DNA from: an uncultured Anaerolineales bacterium
GTDB lineage: Bacteria > Chloroflexota > Anaerolineae > Anaerolineales > Villigracilaceae
Assembly (NCBI GenBank): GCA_937928015.1
Contig: CALFXA010000032.1
Span: 3,728-67,727 of the forward strand
Direction of reading: 5' to 3'
DNA: 64,000 nt
Each line of letters opens with the position of its first letter. Position 1 is the first letter of the stretch. This document shows positions 1-8,533 of this stretch, one piece after another. The position numbers and the translations under genes are program-made. The notes beneath the pieces are model-generated. The model worked only from the letters and a program-made list of their open reading frames with translations. It made no database searches and was not told the DNA's origin.

Positions 1-1089
1 GGCCTGCTGCAGCAACTTGTGCGCCGACTTGAAGCCGTCCCCCACCACATGGTTGTAGCACAGCTTGACGCGGCTGCCGACGAATTCCTGCGCACTGCCG
101 CGACCCACCAGGCCGGCCAGCGAGCGGATCATGCGTGCGATCCAGCGGCGGGTCTCGGCCAGGTCGGGGATCTCGGGCTTGATCACGATGGCGATGCCCT
201 CAGCGGCCTTGAGCGCGGCGCGATGCACCACATGGGCGGGGTTGATGCCCACATCCATGATGACCACCCCGCCCGCGGCCACCCCCGCTTCATACAGCCC
301 CTGGATCACCTCGGCGATCTTGTCCTCCTGTTGCAGGACCTCGTCGCCCAGGTCGTCGGTGATCAGCCCGGGCAGGACCCGCAGGGTGGGCAGGTCTTCC
401 AGCGGGGTAAAGGCGTTCAGGTAGGCCGCGCCCGAGGCCACGTCGCCCATCACCCCCCGCCCGGCCTTGGCCACCTCGCGCCGCAGCAGACCGATCATGG
501 TGGTTTGCACGCGTTCCATGCGCAGGTGATATTGCAGGGCGCCCGCATTGCCGTCCGCATCCACCAGGTAGGTGGTGATGCCCGAGAGTGCCAGGGCCAC
601 CGCCAGGTTGACCGCCACGGTGGTCTTGCCCGTGCCGCCCTTGGGCGAGGTGATGGCGATCTTACGCACCGCCATCCCCGACTGCAGGCGGGCTGAGAGG
701 TCGCTGCCCAGCACGGCGCGGCGGTACTGTTCGTCCGCCGCCAGGTTGCCCGCCCCGGCGCGGCGCAGTTCCTCAAACAGCTTGTTGACGTCCAGCTCGG
801 AGGGCGGGTAGGCCAGGGCCGGCACGCCCACGCCGTTGGCCCAGGCCGACATCCCGTCCCCCACCCCGGCGATGACGAAGATCAGTTTTCCGCGCTCGGC
901 GGCCTGCACCAGGCTCTCGGGCGCAACAGACGCCTCAGGCGAGACCACCACCAGCGCGCGGAAATCGAACAGGTCCAGATGCTGCGGGGTGAAGGCCGCG
1001 ATCTGCGCCACGACGGCATGGCCCTGCTCGGCCAGCTGCAAATTCAGGCGGGAGGTCACGCTCCCCGCGCCCAACAGGAGAATTTGCAT
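1..1089 (-). CDS. TadZ/CpaE-like MinD/ParA-family ATPase (3' end beyond window)
   Basis: Open to the window edge, so the C terminus is missing. The start ATG (1089-1087) overlaps the stop of the CpaB-like gene by one base, so the two are translationally coupled. The N-terminal ~130 residues look like a receiver-type domain (begins MQILLLGAGSV). Then comes a deviant Walker A, ITSPKGGTGKTTVAVNL, followed by LVDADGNAGALQYHL, the Walker A' region of MinD/ParA ATPases. In Tad/Flp pilus systems TadZ/CpaE places the secretion machine at the pole and sits next to CpaB, as here. Family assignment is firm; the precise role (Tad pilus or a Tad-derived conjugation machine) is inferred from TadC-like, prepilin peptidase and TrbL-like genes at the other end of the window. 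Confidence 0.85.
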   Translation of the reverse strand, partial: MQILLLGAGSVTSRLNLQLAEQGHAVVAQIAAFTPQHLDLFDFRALVVVSPEASVAPESLVQAAERGKLIFVIAGVGDGMSAWANGVGVPALAYPPSELDVNKLFEELRRAGAGNLAADEQYRRAVLGSDLSARLQSGMAVRKIAITSPKGGTGKTTVAVNLAVALALSGITTYLVDADGNAGALQYHLRMERVQTTMIGLLRREVAKAGRGVMGDVASGAAYLNAFTPLEDLPTLRVLPGLITDDLGDEVLQQEDKIAEVIQGLYEAGVAAGGVVIMDVGINPAHVVHRAALKAAEGIAIVIKPEIPDLAETRRWIARMIRSLAGLVGRGSAQEFVGSRVKLCYNHVVGDGFKSAHKLLQQA

Positions 1090-2003
1090 CAGCGGCCTCC
1101 GCCCAGGGCATCCTTGCGGTCCGCCTGGAACAGGTCCTCGAAATCCCAATAGGTGAAGCCAGCCGTGGGAGAGTCATCGCCGCGCGCCATGAGCGAGACC
1201 ACCAGGCGGTCGCCCTGCTGCAGGGCCAGCGACAGCACCTCGCGCGCCTCGTTCGGGACGAGCAGGATCAGCATCTGCGGCCGGTCCACGGCCAGGTAGG
1301 CGGAACCCGATCCCTCCTCTTCGGAGGAAGTGGACTGCGGCAGGCCCTGCACCGCCATGACCCGCACGCCCATCGGGAAGAGGTCCTTGGCCAGGGGCGG
1401 CTGGGCGCGGTTCAGGGCCCCGGCCCGGGCGGCCTCCTCAGGCGAGGGGGTCAGGCCGGGCTGGGGGACGAAGTCCGGGCTCAGGACCGGGGTGGAGACA
1501 GGCGTCGGCGTGGTGAGCTGTTGCGGGCGGCTGGCGATCACCAGGGTGATGCCCACCAGATCCCCGGGCAAAAAGGCCTCCGCGTCCGGTGCCACCAGGT
1601 TCATGGCGTCCAGGGGCAGGGGGAACAGGCTGTGGCCCGGGTACTGGGCCAGGACCGCGGAGAGGCGCGTGCCCTCGGCCGCCCGGGCCAGGATCGCCGA
1701 ACGCAGCAGGGGCTGTCCGCTGTAGATCGGCTGGGCCACCACACCGCCGGCCGCCGCAGCGACTTCCTCCGCGGGGATGTACAGATCTGCCAGGTCATCC
1801 TGGAAGACCGTGCGGACGACCACGTCCTGCGTGCCGATCACGTCCCCAATGTTCAGGTCGCGCGCTGCGCTCAGGACGGAAAGGGTCGGCGGGCGCTGGG
1901 CCGCGCCCAGGGCATTCAAGGCCAGGAAGGCCGCCAGGAAGATGGCGACCGACACCCCCAGCACCACCAGGTTCACGCCGGTCGAGGCGATTCGTTTAAG
2001 CAT
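1089..2003 (-). CDS. CpaB-like pilus assembly protein with SAF domain
   Basis: 304 residues. I chose ATG at 2003 because GGAG lies just upstream and an N-terminal membrane segment follows at once (residues ~10-32, LVVLGVSVAIFLAAFLALNA); the open frame continues upstream without a better start. A SAF-type segment (AARDLNIGDVIGTQDVVVR, ~45-65) precedes a proline/threonine-rich stretch and a C-terminal beta-rich region with LILLVPNEAREVL. CpaB/RcpC proteins line the periplasmic side of Flp pilus secretins. The gene overlaps the upstream unknown gene by 8 bases and the TadZ-like gene by one, so the three form an operon. Chloroflexota are reported to lack a typical outer membrane, so the secretin partner may be absent. 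Confidence 0.75.
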   Translation of the reverse strand: MLKRIASTGVNLVVLGVSVAIFLAAFLALNALGAAQRPPTLSVLSAARDLNIGDVIGTQDVVVRTVFQDDLADLYIPAEEVAAAAGGVVAQPIYSGQPLLRSAILARAAEGTRLSAVLAQYPGHSLFPLPLDAMNLVAPDAEAFLPGDLVGITLVIASRPQQLTTPTPVSTPVLSPDFVPQPGLTPSPEEAARAGALNRAQPPLAKDLFPMGVRVMAVQGLPQSTSSEEEGSGSAYLAVDRPQMLILLVPNEAREVLSLALQQGDRLVVSLMARGDDSPTAGFTYWDFEDLFQADRKDALGGGR

Positions 2004-2559
2004 CTTGGTTTCTCCAATTTTGATCTTTCCCGGGAGCCTGTCCCAGGGCCTGCCGTAGGGCAGGCGTTTCTTCGATGTGCGCTTCGAGTCGCGCCAGGGT
2101 CCGGCACAGCAATTCATGCAGGATCGTGACCACGAAGTCCGTGCGCAGGTGGGCCGACTCGAACAACCGCTGGTGGACCTGCACAACCTGGCGGGCGATG
2201 TCCAGCACCTCCGACCCGGCCAGGGCCTCCGCCGAGATGGGCGGCATGTCCGGGAAACATGCCTGGATCACCCCGGCCAATTCTGAATGTGTCTCCGCAT
2301 CCGGCGCAGCGTCCGTGCGGGGCGCCGGATGCAACAAGTCGGCCAGCGGCGTGTTCGGATCGATCCGCAGTTGCGCCACGGCCTGCGGCAGGCGCTTGAG
2401 CCCGGCCTGCAGGGCCTCCACCAGGCGGGTCTGCGCCGCGGGGGGCAGGCCTGCCACCGCCTCCACGTTCCGCAAAGAGACCTGCCCGCGCAGGCCCTCG
2501 GGCAGCGACTCAGACAGGCGCTGCCAGCGTTCGCGCTTGGCGGCATAGGTCTCGCTCAT
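1996..2559 (-). CDS. Unknown protein, first gene of the Tad-like operon
   Basis: 187 residues, not recognised. The sequence is soluble and helix-rich with no signal peptide or membrane segment. The C-terminal half (residues ~95-170) has amphipathic helices such as VLDIARQVVQVHQRLFES. Its stop overlaps the start of the CpaB-like gene by 8 bases. There is no clear Shine-Dalgarno sequence before ATG 2559; a TATATT hexamer lies about 10 bases upstream on the minus strand, so a leaderless transcript starting at or near the ATG is possible. Operon position suggests an accessory transfer or pilus function; that is inference only. Confidence 0.6.
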   Translation of the reverse strand: MSETYAAKRERWQRLSESLPEGLRGQVSLRNVEAVAGLPPAAQTRLVEALQAGLKRLPQAVAQLRIDPNTPLADLLHPAPRTDAAPDAETHSELAGVIQACFPDMPPISAEALAGSEVLDIARQVVQVHQRLFESAHLRTDFVVTILHELLCRTLARLEAHIEETPALRQALGQAPGKDQNWRNQDA

Positions 2560-2648
2560 GCGGGGGAATATACGATTGTGTTTTTGGGGGAGAAGGGGAT
2601 GTGTCGGTAACGAATAAAAGGCATTTCATCCCACTCTTATTAACACTT

Positions 2649-2676
2649 TTGACTTTAAGTGTAAATAAGGTAAAAT
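2649..2676 (+). promoter_or_regulatory. Putative sigma70-type promoter of the Fic gene
   Basis: TTGACT (2649-2654) and TAAAAT (2671-2676) are separated by 16 bp, 36 bp before the TTG start of the Fic gene. ACACTT (2643-2648) and AAGTGT (2657-2662) form an inverted repeat around the -35 hexamer. TATTAACAC occurs twice (2638-2646 and 2679-2687) as direct repeats flanking the promoter. Either pair could be an operator. Confidence 0.5.
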
Positions 2677-2711
2677 ATATTAACACCACCCGTCACGGAT
2701 GAGAGGTTTTC

Positions 2712-3866
2712 TTGAAACCGAATGAATTTCATGTTCCCTCCGTCGGCCGCCCCATCCTCACCAGGAATGGATATTGGGCCTTTGTTCCGGCTCCCCTCCC
2801 TCCCCACATTGAATGGAACAATCCCTTACTCTCCGCGTTGTCTGACGCGGAACGTGAGCTCAGCAAACTGAACACCCTGGCGGGAGATTTTCCCTTTCCA
2901 CGCCTGCTTTCCCAGCCTTTTATCCGGCGCGAGGCGGTCTTATCCTCCCGCATCGAAGGGACGCGCGCCTCGCTTACCGACTTGTATCAATACGAGTCCG
3001 CCCAACTTACATTTCTCGAACCCTCCAATGATGTGCACGAAGTCCATAATTATGTGCTGGCCCTCGATTATGGGGTCGAACGATTGAGAACCCTGCCTGT
3101 CAGCTTGAGGTTGATCCGTGAGGTCCACGCGAAATTGATGGAAGGAGTCCGCGGTGGGAACCTGACCCCTGGGGAATTTCGCAAGAGTCAGAATTGGATC
3201 GGGCCAGCCGGCAGTACGATCGAAACGGCCACATATGTCCCGCCACCCGTGGACGAGATGCATGAGGCGCTGCATGAATTGGAGATTTTCATTCATGCCG
3301 GGACGGAAATTCCGACCCTGGTGCGAGCCGGCCTGATCCATTATCAGTTCGAAGCCATTCATCCTTTCCTGGATGGCAATGGACGATTGGGCAGATTAAT
3401 CATGATCTTGCTGCTTCAGGAGTGGAATACGCTCTCCCAGCCGCTGTTGAATCTCAGCGCCTATTTCGAACACCATCGGCAGGAATATTACGATCATCTG
3501 CTGGCCGTTTCCCAGCATGGCAAATGGGAGCAATGGCTGCGTTTTTTTCTGCGCGGCATCAGCCTCCAGGCACAGGACAGTGTTTTCCGCATGACCCACC
3601 TGCAGGGCATTCGCACCCGATATGAGAGCCTGGTCCAGGCGGATCGTAATGCTGCACGCATGAAGGCCGTGGTCGATTTTCTCTTTTCCCGTCCCATTCT
3701 GAGCATCAAGCAATTGGAAGCCGGGTTGGGCATGCCCTATGTGGCCGCCAAGCGGTATATCGAAAAGCTCGTGGATGCGGGGATCCTGCTGGAAACAACA
3801 GGATATGCACGCAATCGAATCTTCCTGGCAAAGGAAATTTTTCAGGCATTGGAGAATAATGAATAA
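2712..3866 (+). CDS. Fic-domain adenylyltransferase, class II-type with internal inhibitory motif
   Basis: 384 residues, starting at TTG 2712 with GAGAGG six bases upstream. Fic enzymes transfer AMP or another nucleotide part to target proteins. The catalytic motif HPFLDGNGRLGR lies near residue 216. An N-terminal inhibitory motif of the S/T-xxx-E-G type (SSRIEGT, near 78) would hold the enzyme in its self-inhibited state. The C terminus (~310-375, SIKQLEAGLGMPYVAAKRYI) looks like a winged helix, the usual layout of free-standing Fic/DOC-winged-helix proteins. No antitoxin gene is adjacent, which fits a cis-inhibited enzyme. The target is unknown. Confidence 0.9.
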   Translation: MKPNEFHVPSVGRPILTRNGYWAFVPAPLPPHIEWNNPLLSALSDAERELSKLNTLAGDFPFPRLLSQPFIRREAVLSSRIEGTRASLTDLYQYESAQLTFLEPSNDVHEVHNYVLALDYGVERLRTLPVSLRLIREVHAKLMEGVRGGNLTPGEFRKSQNWIGPAGSTIETATYVPPPVDEMHEALHELEIFIHAGTEIPTLVRAGLIHYQFEAIHPFLDGNGRLGRLIMILLLQEWNTLSQPLLNLSAYFEHHRQEYYDHLLAVSQHGKWEQWLRFFLRGISLQAQDSVFRMTHLQGIRTRYESLVQADRNAARMKAVVDFLFSRPILSIKQLEAGLGMPYVAAKRYIEKLVDAGILLETTGYARNRIFLAKEIFQALENNE

Positions 3867-4129
3867 CCCGTCCTGCGCGGCCCGATGAGCGCATGGAGTC
3901 TCCCCAAAGGGCAAAGGTGGCAGACTCGGACAATCGGGGAAATATCGGCCCATAAGGCGAGGGATGGGTGGGGTGTCGGTATTTGCCTCTTGGAATTCGA
4001 CGCAATTTCAGTCAGATCACAATCTAAAAACGGCGTTCAAGGCACCGGAATACGATCACACGCCCCCACTTTCATCAAGGCATTGGGGCATGCTTCCGGG
4101 ATGATTTCCCCCCATTGACCTGATATATC

Positions 4130-5212
4130 TCAATCCGCAGCGGACAGATCGATCTCGATGCCCTGCTCCAAGCCTGACGGATACCGAACGGTGTATCCAT
4201 GCCGCTGCTTCAACTCCTCGCTATCCCAGATATCATTGTGCTTTGTGCGATAGTTGAAGACCAGTTCCGGATGGTCTCCACCCGCCATGATCACCCGTGC
4301 CACGGTCTCCTGATCCGGGTGGTGGAAGATGGAACCGTTGGTGGAGAAGACATACAAGGGGCAATCCAATTTTTCGAGCAGGCTGCGATCGGTGGTGAAC
4401 TTGCTGCCGTGATGGGAGAGCTTGTACAGGTCCATATGGATACGCCCCCCAGGCGAGAGGCGTTCCAGCGACTCCAGCAGGATGTCGGCATGCGCATCCC
4501 CGGTCAAGGCAATGCGCTTCCCTTCATACTCGACCAACAGGGCCAGGCTGCTGCCGTTGGCCTCCGAGGCGTCCGCTTCGAAGGGTGAATTGGCCAGGCG
4601 CTCCACATCAGGAAGCATGGGAATGCCGAACTCCACCGCCCCCTCCGCGCCTCCCTCCTCCACAGTCCCGAAACCGGGTTCGAGACGGGCCTCACGCACC
4701 TCCCTTTCCCAGATCGGTTTCAGCTCGATCAGCTTCTCAAGCGTCGGGGAGAGCAGGGTCAACTTCAACCCCCCGGGTAACTCCACAACAGGCAGGTCTC
4801 CCGTTTCCGGGATGCACGCCGCCTTCTCACCGAAGGACCGATTCCATGAGAGCTTGTGATCGAGGAGCGCCCCGGACAATCGTTCCCCCTGGACCGCACC
4901 GAAGGGGACGGCGCCCGGTTTGTCCGGCAGATGGAACCAGCCGTTGAACCAGACCTCGCCGACCTCGAAGCCCAGGTCGGCCTGTTCCAGCAGGCCGAGA
5001 ATGCCCTCGATGTGATCGCGGTCGATGTGGGTGATCACCACCAGTTCGAACCTGCGTTGTTCGGGCGGCAGGGCATCCAGAAGCTGCTGAATGTCCCTGC
5101 GTGTGCCGGCTGTGCCACCGTCGATCAGCACGCGATGGGGAGCCTGCTCATCACCATATTCGATCCAGATCGAATCCCCGAAACGGGCCGGGAGGAATAT
5201 CATCTTGAACAT
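4130..5212 (-). CDS. Metallo-beta-lactamase-fold hydrolase, ComEC-type
   Basis: 360 residues from ATG 5212, preceded by AAAGGAG at good spacing. The frame is open to 5368, but that extension translates a repeat-like intergenic sequence and I reject it. The first metal-binding motif is THIDRDHIEG (residues 61-70, HxDxDH). Later come LTGDAHADI and LSHHGSKFTTD, the order seen in MBL hydrolases related to the ComEC C-terminal domain. No signal peptide or membrane segment is seen, so it is probably a cytoplasmic hydrolase acting on a nucleic acid or phosphodiester. It stands alone between the Fic gene and the plus-strand replication run and points the opposite way. Confidence 0.8.
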   Translation of the reverse strand: MFKMIFLPARFGDSIWIEYGDEQAPHRVLIDGGTAGTRRDIQQLLDALPPEQRRFELVVITHIDRDHIEGILGLLEQADLGFEVGEVWFNGWFHLPDKPGAVPFGAVQGERLSGALLDHKLSWNRSFGEKAACIPETGDLPVVELPGGLKLTLLSPTLEKLIELKPIWEREVREARLEPGFGTVEEGGAEGAVEFGIPMLPDVERLANSPFEADASEANGSSLALLVEYEGKRIALTGDAHADILLESLERLSPGGRIHMDLYKLSHHGSKFTTDRSLLEKLDCPLYVFSTNGSIFHHPDQETVARVIMAGGDHPELVFNYRTKHNDIWDSEELKQRHGYTVRYPSGLEQGIEIDLSAAD

Positions 5213-5787
5213 CGGAACTCCTTTCCAAGACCAGGCAGGCGGATGGCGTTCCCGCAAATCAAATCCAGTGCATTCAGCATACCCAAAAGGGAAGACAAAA
5301 TCAAGCCGGCCCCCAAACCCACCCCTAGGGAAAGGGGGCGTGAAACTGCCGCCTACGTCCTTTGACAATCCCTGCCCGCGCCGCTATACTCCCAATCGTT
5401 CCCACTCCCACAATCCATTCCCCTCTCCTGAAGCCTGGCAGACCGCCGGGCTTCCTTCGTCGTATTCCCCCTCATCCAGAAAGGAGGTCCCCGCCCCTCT
5501 GCCCCGTCCAATCTGCCTAATGCGCCTCTTACCCATCCACACCGCATGACAGGCCAAGGCACCCCGATACAGAGCCTGAACACTCCGTATCGGCATCCAT
5601 CCACATCCCACAAGGAGGCCTGACTCCAACCCACAATCGAATATCCCCCCACACCAAACGGGCGCCATCCTGGACTGTTCCAGGGCGGCGCCCGTTTTCG
5701 TTTTCCAGCGAGGACTCACCGGGGTGCGAGGCCCGGTACAACACGACGCCGCCCAGGGGCAACTGGACGGCGCCAAGGATCGAACAA
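5213..5787 (+). other. Intergenic region ahead of the plus-strand run
   Basis: 575 bases with no supported gene. Bases ~5310-5345 contain a cytosine/guanine-rich palindromic stretch that reads PPFPRGGFGG in one frame; a similar reading (PFAKGGFGG) occurs near 47070, so it may be a dispersed repeat. A hairpin is present at 5656-5698. I see no convincing promoter. Confidence 0.4.
5656..5698 (+). terminator. Terminator-like hairpin
   Basis: AAACGGGCGCC (5656-5666) pairs perfectly with GGCGCCCGTTT (5687-5697), with an inner CCTGG/CCAGG pairing in the loop and a short T run at the end. It lies 90 bases before the first gene of the plus-strand run, so it may be an attenuator or the end of an upstream transcript. 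Confidence 0.5.
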
Positions 5788-6018
5788 ATGTTCAACTCGA
5801 ATGATACCACAACCAGCAAGACCGTCAAGATTTATGCGCCCTTCCGCCTGAACGCCGCCCAGCGCCGCGTGCTCGTGGACGGGCGCCTGCTCGATATCGC
5901 CGCACCTGCCGGCCGACAGCAGGGGGACTACCTTTACTCCGCCACCGTTACACTCCTGCGCGAGGACGCCGCCGTCTACACCACCGCCCCTTGCTGGGCC
6001 TGCGTGGAGGTCGGATGA
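5788..6018 (+). CDS. Small unknown protein
   Basis: 76 residues, not recognised. Begins MFNSNDTTTSKTVKIYAPF and is beta-rich with no membrane segment. AAGGA lies about ten bases before the start. It is the first gene of the plus-strand run and is followed 93 bases later by the primase. A tail with two cysteines (PCWACVEVG) is the only notable feature. Confidence 0.5.
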   Translation: MFNSNDTTTSKTVKIYAPFRLNAAQRRVLVDGRLLDIAAPAGRQQGDYLYSATVTLLREDAAVYTTAPCWACVEVG

Positions 6019-6111
6019 GGCGCCGCCCGCCCGGGCCGCGCGGATGCGTGATCATGCATCCCACCGCCTGGTCCCATTTTCCCCGATCCCAAGGAGGCCG
6101 TAGAAAACGCC

Positions 6112-7104
6112 ATGCAAGACATCCTCTCCGCCGCGGAAGAACTCCTCGGTCCGGCGGTCAAGGTGGAGCGCAACCGCGACTGGGCCGTCTTCTGGTGTCC
6201 CTTCCATGATGACGCGGGCCGCAGGGGACAGGGCGGCCAACCCAACTTCGGCGTCCACCTGGGCCAGGGTTACTGGAAGTGCCTGCGCTGCGGAGCCAGT
6301 GGAGGCTCCCTGCGTTCCCTGCGCACCAAACTCCACCTGGCCGGGGACGACTGGACTCCGCCCGTATCGGTTCCCCGCCCGACACGCCCGCCCTCCCAGG
6401 TCGGCCTGCTGGACGAGGCCCTGTCCGAGGCCCGCTCGGCCCTGCATCAATCACCCGCCTGGACCTACCTGGCCTCGCGCGGAGTGCTGCCCTACACGGC
6501 TCTGGTCTATGGCTTGGGATACGGACTGCCCCGTCCCAGAGTGCATCGCCAGACCCTGGATGCCGCCCGCCGCTCCCTGCTGGTGCGCAGGGATGGCAGT
6601 TGGCTGTGGGCCGCCAGCGTCCTGTATGCCGACCCGCCCAGCCATCCCACCGTTCTCAACGTGCGTTACCTGCCGGGGGACCTGCTCCCAGACAGCGCGC
6701 GCCCCTTCACCCCTGAATCGAATCACAAGACCTGGGGCGACCGACTCCAGCCGCTGGGCAGCTGGCGCATCACCCCTGCCACGCGCAGCCTGATCGTGCT
6801 GGAAGGTTTCTTCGACCTGCTCCTCACCGCCCAGAAGCTGCACCAGCTCGGGCGGGACGCCGACACGGTCGCGGTCTACACCAACGGCTCCAGCCCGTCC
6901 GCGAAGATGCTGGACTGGTTCCGCCGCCACCCAGGCTACGAATACATCCTGCTCTCCGACCCGGACCCGGCCGGCGAGGAATGGATCCAAACCGTATCGG
7001 CCGCCATCCGACACGGCGGCGGCCAGGCACACGCCATCCGCCCACCCGGCTCTCTCGATCCAGACGAAGCCATCCTGGACGGCTGGTGGCCGTCCGAAAT
7101 CTAA
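6112..7104 (+). CDS. DnaG-type primase, zinc finger plus TOPRIM
   Basis: 330 residues, with AAGGAGG upstream. A CHC2-type zinc finger uses C29, H32, C57 and C60 (WCPFHDD and CLRCGASGG). The TOPRIM domain follows, with the acidic EG motif LIVLEGFFD near residue 229 and the DxD motif LLSDPDPAG near 282. The protein is roughly half the length of chromosomal DnaG and lacks an obvious DnaB-binding C-terminal domain, as is common in phage and plasmid primases. It would make RNA primers for replication of the element. The clamp gene lies just downstream and a DnaB-like ATPase at 58176-59003. Confidence 0.9.
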   Translation: MQDILSAAEELLGPAVKVERNRDWAVFWCPFHDDAGRRGQGGQPNFGVHLGQGYWKCLRCGASGGSLRSLRTKLHLAGDDWTPPVSVPRPTRPPSQVGLLDEALSEARSALHQSPAWTYLASRGVLPYTALVYGLGYGLPRPRVHRQTLDAARRSLLVRRDGSWLWAASVLYADPPSHPTVLNVRYLPGDLLPDSARPFTPESNHKTWGDRLQPLGSWRITPATRSLIVLEGFFDLLLTAQKLHQLGRDADTVAVYTNGSSPSAKMLDWFRRHPGYEYILLSDPDPAGEEWIQTVSAAIRHGGGQAHAIRPPGSLDPDEAILDGWWPSEI

Positions 7105-7118
7105 TTCACCCTTTCCCC

Positions 7119-7157
7119 ATCGGGGAGCGGCAATCGCGCTGCTCCCCGATTTTGTTT
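7119..7157 (+). terminator. Terminator-like hairpin after the primase gene
   Basis: ATCGGGGAGC (7119-7128) pairs with GCTCCCCGAT (7141-7150), followed by TTTGTTT. It sits just ahead of the ribosome binding site of the 43-residue peptide gene. Confidence 0.65.
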
Positions 7158-7173
7158 CCCAAGGAGACCCAAC

Positions 7174-7305
7174 ATGTTCCCACTTTTGATCCTGCTTGCC
7201 GCCCTGCTGCTGGGCTGGGCATTGTGGTTCGTGATCGAACTCGTCCGCTACATCGCCTCGGGCGAATACGAAATGGATGAACGAATGCGGGACTTCGAAC
7301 GCTAG
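7174..7305 (+). CDS. Small single-span membrane peptide (43 residues)
   Basis: ATG 7174 is preceded by AAGGAG at ideal spacing and the frame ends at TAG 7303-7305, nine bases before the clamp gene start. The peptide begins MFPLLILLAALLLGWALWF, which is one hydrophobic span (residues ~2-23), followed by a charged tail (EYEMDERMRDFER). Strong ribosome binding site, tight fit between two real genes and a clean membrane span support it. Function unknown; it could anchor a replication or transfer partner at the membrane. Confidence 0.65.
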   Translation: MFPLLILLAALLLGWALWFVIELVRYIASGEYEMDERMRDFER

Positions 7306-7314
7306 GAGACCGCC

Positions 7315-8478
7315 ATGATCTCCATTTCACAAGACCTCCTGCACAACGCCCTGAAGTCCGTCACCCGCGCGAGTACGAAGAACTCGCTGGTCGCCCTTTC
7401 CCTGGTGCGCCTGGATGCCGACCCCATCGGAGAAATGCGTCTGTCCTGCTTCAACGGGGAGAGTGCCGCCCAGGCCCGCCTGCCCGCCGATTGCAATGAG
7501 GCTCTCTCGATGCATGTGGACGCCCAGATCCTGCACGCCGTAGTCGAAACATTGGCCGGCGAGGTACGCCTGTCGGTCGAAGACAACGCACTGGTGCTGC
7601 AATGCGGCGCCAACCGCACCACCCTGCGACAGGTGGAGGAGGAACTGCCGCTCATCGGCGAGCAGGAGAGTCCTCCCGCAGCCACCCTGAGCGGCAGCCT
7701 CCTGCGCAGCCTGATGCGCGTCCTGCCCTTCGCCTCCACAGATTGCTCCCGCACCGTCCTGCAAGTCCTGCACCTGTGCCTGGAATCCGACCGGGCCACG
7801 GCATTGGCTGCCGACGGCTACTCGGCCGGCCGGGTCCGCGAGACCATCGAAGGGCCGCAGCAGTCCATTACCGCCTGCCTGCCGCTGGGCTTCGCCCGTT
7901 TGCTGGCCTCGCTGGTGGAGGAGCGCGACCTGGTGCAGATATATCCCCTGGATGAGGCGCGCTTCCACTGCCGTGTTTCCAATCCACAGGGGGACAAGAA
8001 CCTCACCCTGGCCACGCTGGCTGTCTCCGAGGCCTTCCCGTCCGAGCAGATCGAGGCCCTGGTTGAGACCGCCCGCCAGAACGAACGGGCGCGCCTGCTG
8101 GTCCCGCAGTCCAGCCTGATGCAATCCATCCGCATGGTGCAGGCCATGGGCACCCAGAATACCTACCTCAAGATTAGCGCCGGCGCAGCCCGCATTGCCT
8201 CGGCTGAAACGGAGACCGGCCGGGCGCGCAACCTGCTGGAAGGCAGCACCGAGGGACAACCCGCATCGGCCTGGTTCTCTGCCGCCTACCTGAAACGCTT
8301 TGCGGAGGCCGTGAAGGGCGAGACCAGCCTGCGTCTGGGCATGCCCCAACAACCCATCCTGGCCGAGGCCGGCTCCTTCACGGTCCTGATCATGCCCCTG
8401 CTGCTCGAGGGTGCAAAGGACCCCTTCCCCGAGGAGGAGGCTCTCGCCATTCAGCTGCCCGAGATGTCCGCAGCATGA
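7315..8478 (+). CDS. DNA polymerase III beta subunit-like sliding clamp
   Basis: 387 residues, preceded by TAGGAG. The length and overall pattern match DnaN (about 370 residues, three repeated domains). The last part, SFTVLIMPLLLEG, matches the conserved C-terminal MPMRL segment of beta clamps, and an ADGYSAGR segment near residue 165 matches the middle-domain motif ATDGYRLA. It is a divergent clamp, as expected for an element-encoded copy. It would tether a polymerase or another clamp-binding protein. Between the primase and RadC genes it forms part of a replication and repair module. Confidence 0.8.
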   Translation: MISISQDLLHNALKSVTRASTKNSLVALSLVRLDADPIGEMRLSCFNGESAAQARLPADCNEALSMHVDAQILHAVVETLAGEVRLSVEDNALVLQCGANRTTLRQVEEELPLIGEQESPPAATLSGSLLRSLMRVLPFASTDCSRTVLQVLHLCLESDRATALAADGYSAGRVRETIEGPQQSITACLPLGFARLLASLVEERDLVQIYPLDEARFHCRVSNPQGDKNLTLATLAVSEAFPSEQIEALVETARQNERARLLVPQSSLMQSIRMVQAMGTQNTYLKISAGAARIASAETETGRARNLLEGSTEGQPASAWFSAAYLKRFAEAVKGETSLRLGMPQQPILAEAGSFTVLIMPLLLEGAKDPFPEEEALAIQLPEMSAA

Positions 8479-8493
8479 ACCGACCCCGACCAA

Positions 8494-8521
8494 ACGGCGC
8501 CCCTGAGGCGCCGTCCGTTTT
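8494..8521 (+). terminator. Hairpin between clamp and radC
   Basis: ACGGCGCC (8494-8501) pairs with GGCGCCGT (8507-8514) over a 5-base loop, then CCGTTTTA. It ends 13 bases before the radC start and overlaps the approach to its ribosome binding site (AGGAG). Confidence 0.6.
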
Positions 8522-8533
8522 ACCAGGAGTCCC

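Noticed and set aside
19-696. 225-codon plus-strand frame at the left edge
   Set aside because: Complement of the TadZ-like gene, which has an intact Walker A on the minus strand.
5213-5368. N-terminal extension of the metallo-hydrolase
   Set aside because: The internal ATG at 5212 has a strong ribosome binding site; the extension translates a repeat-like G/C-rich sequence.
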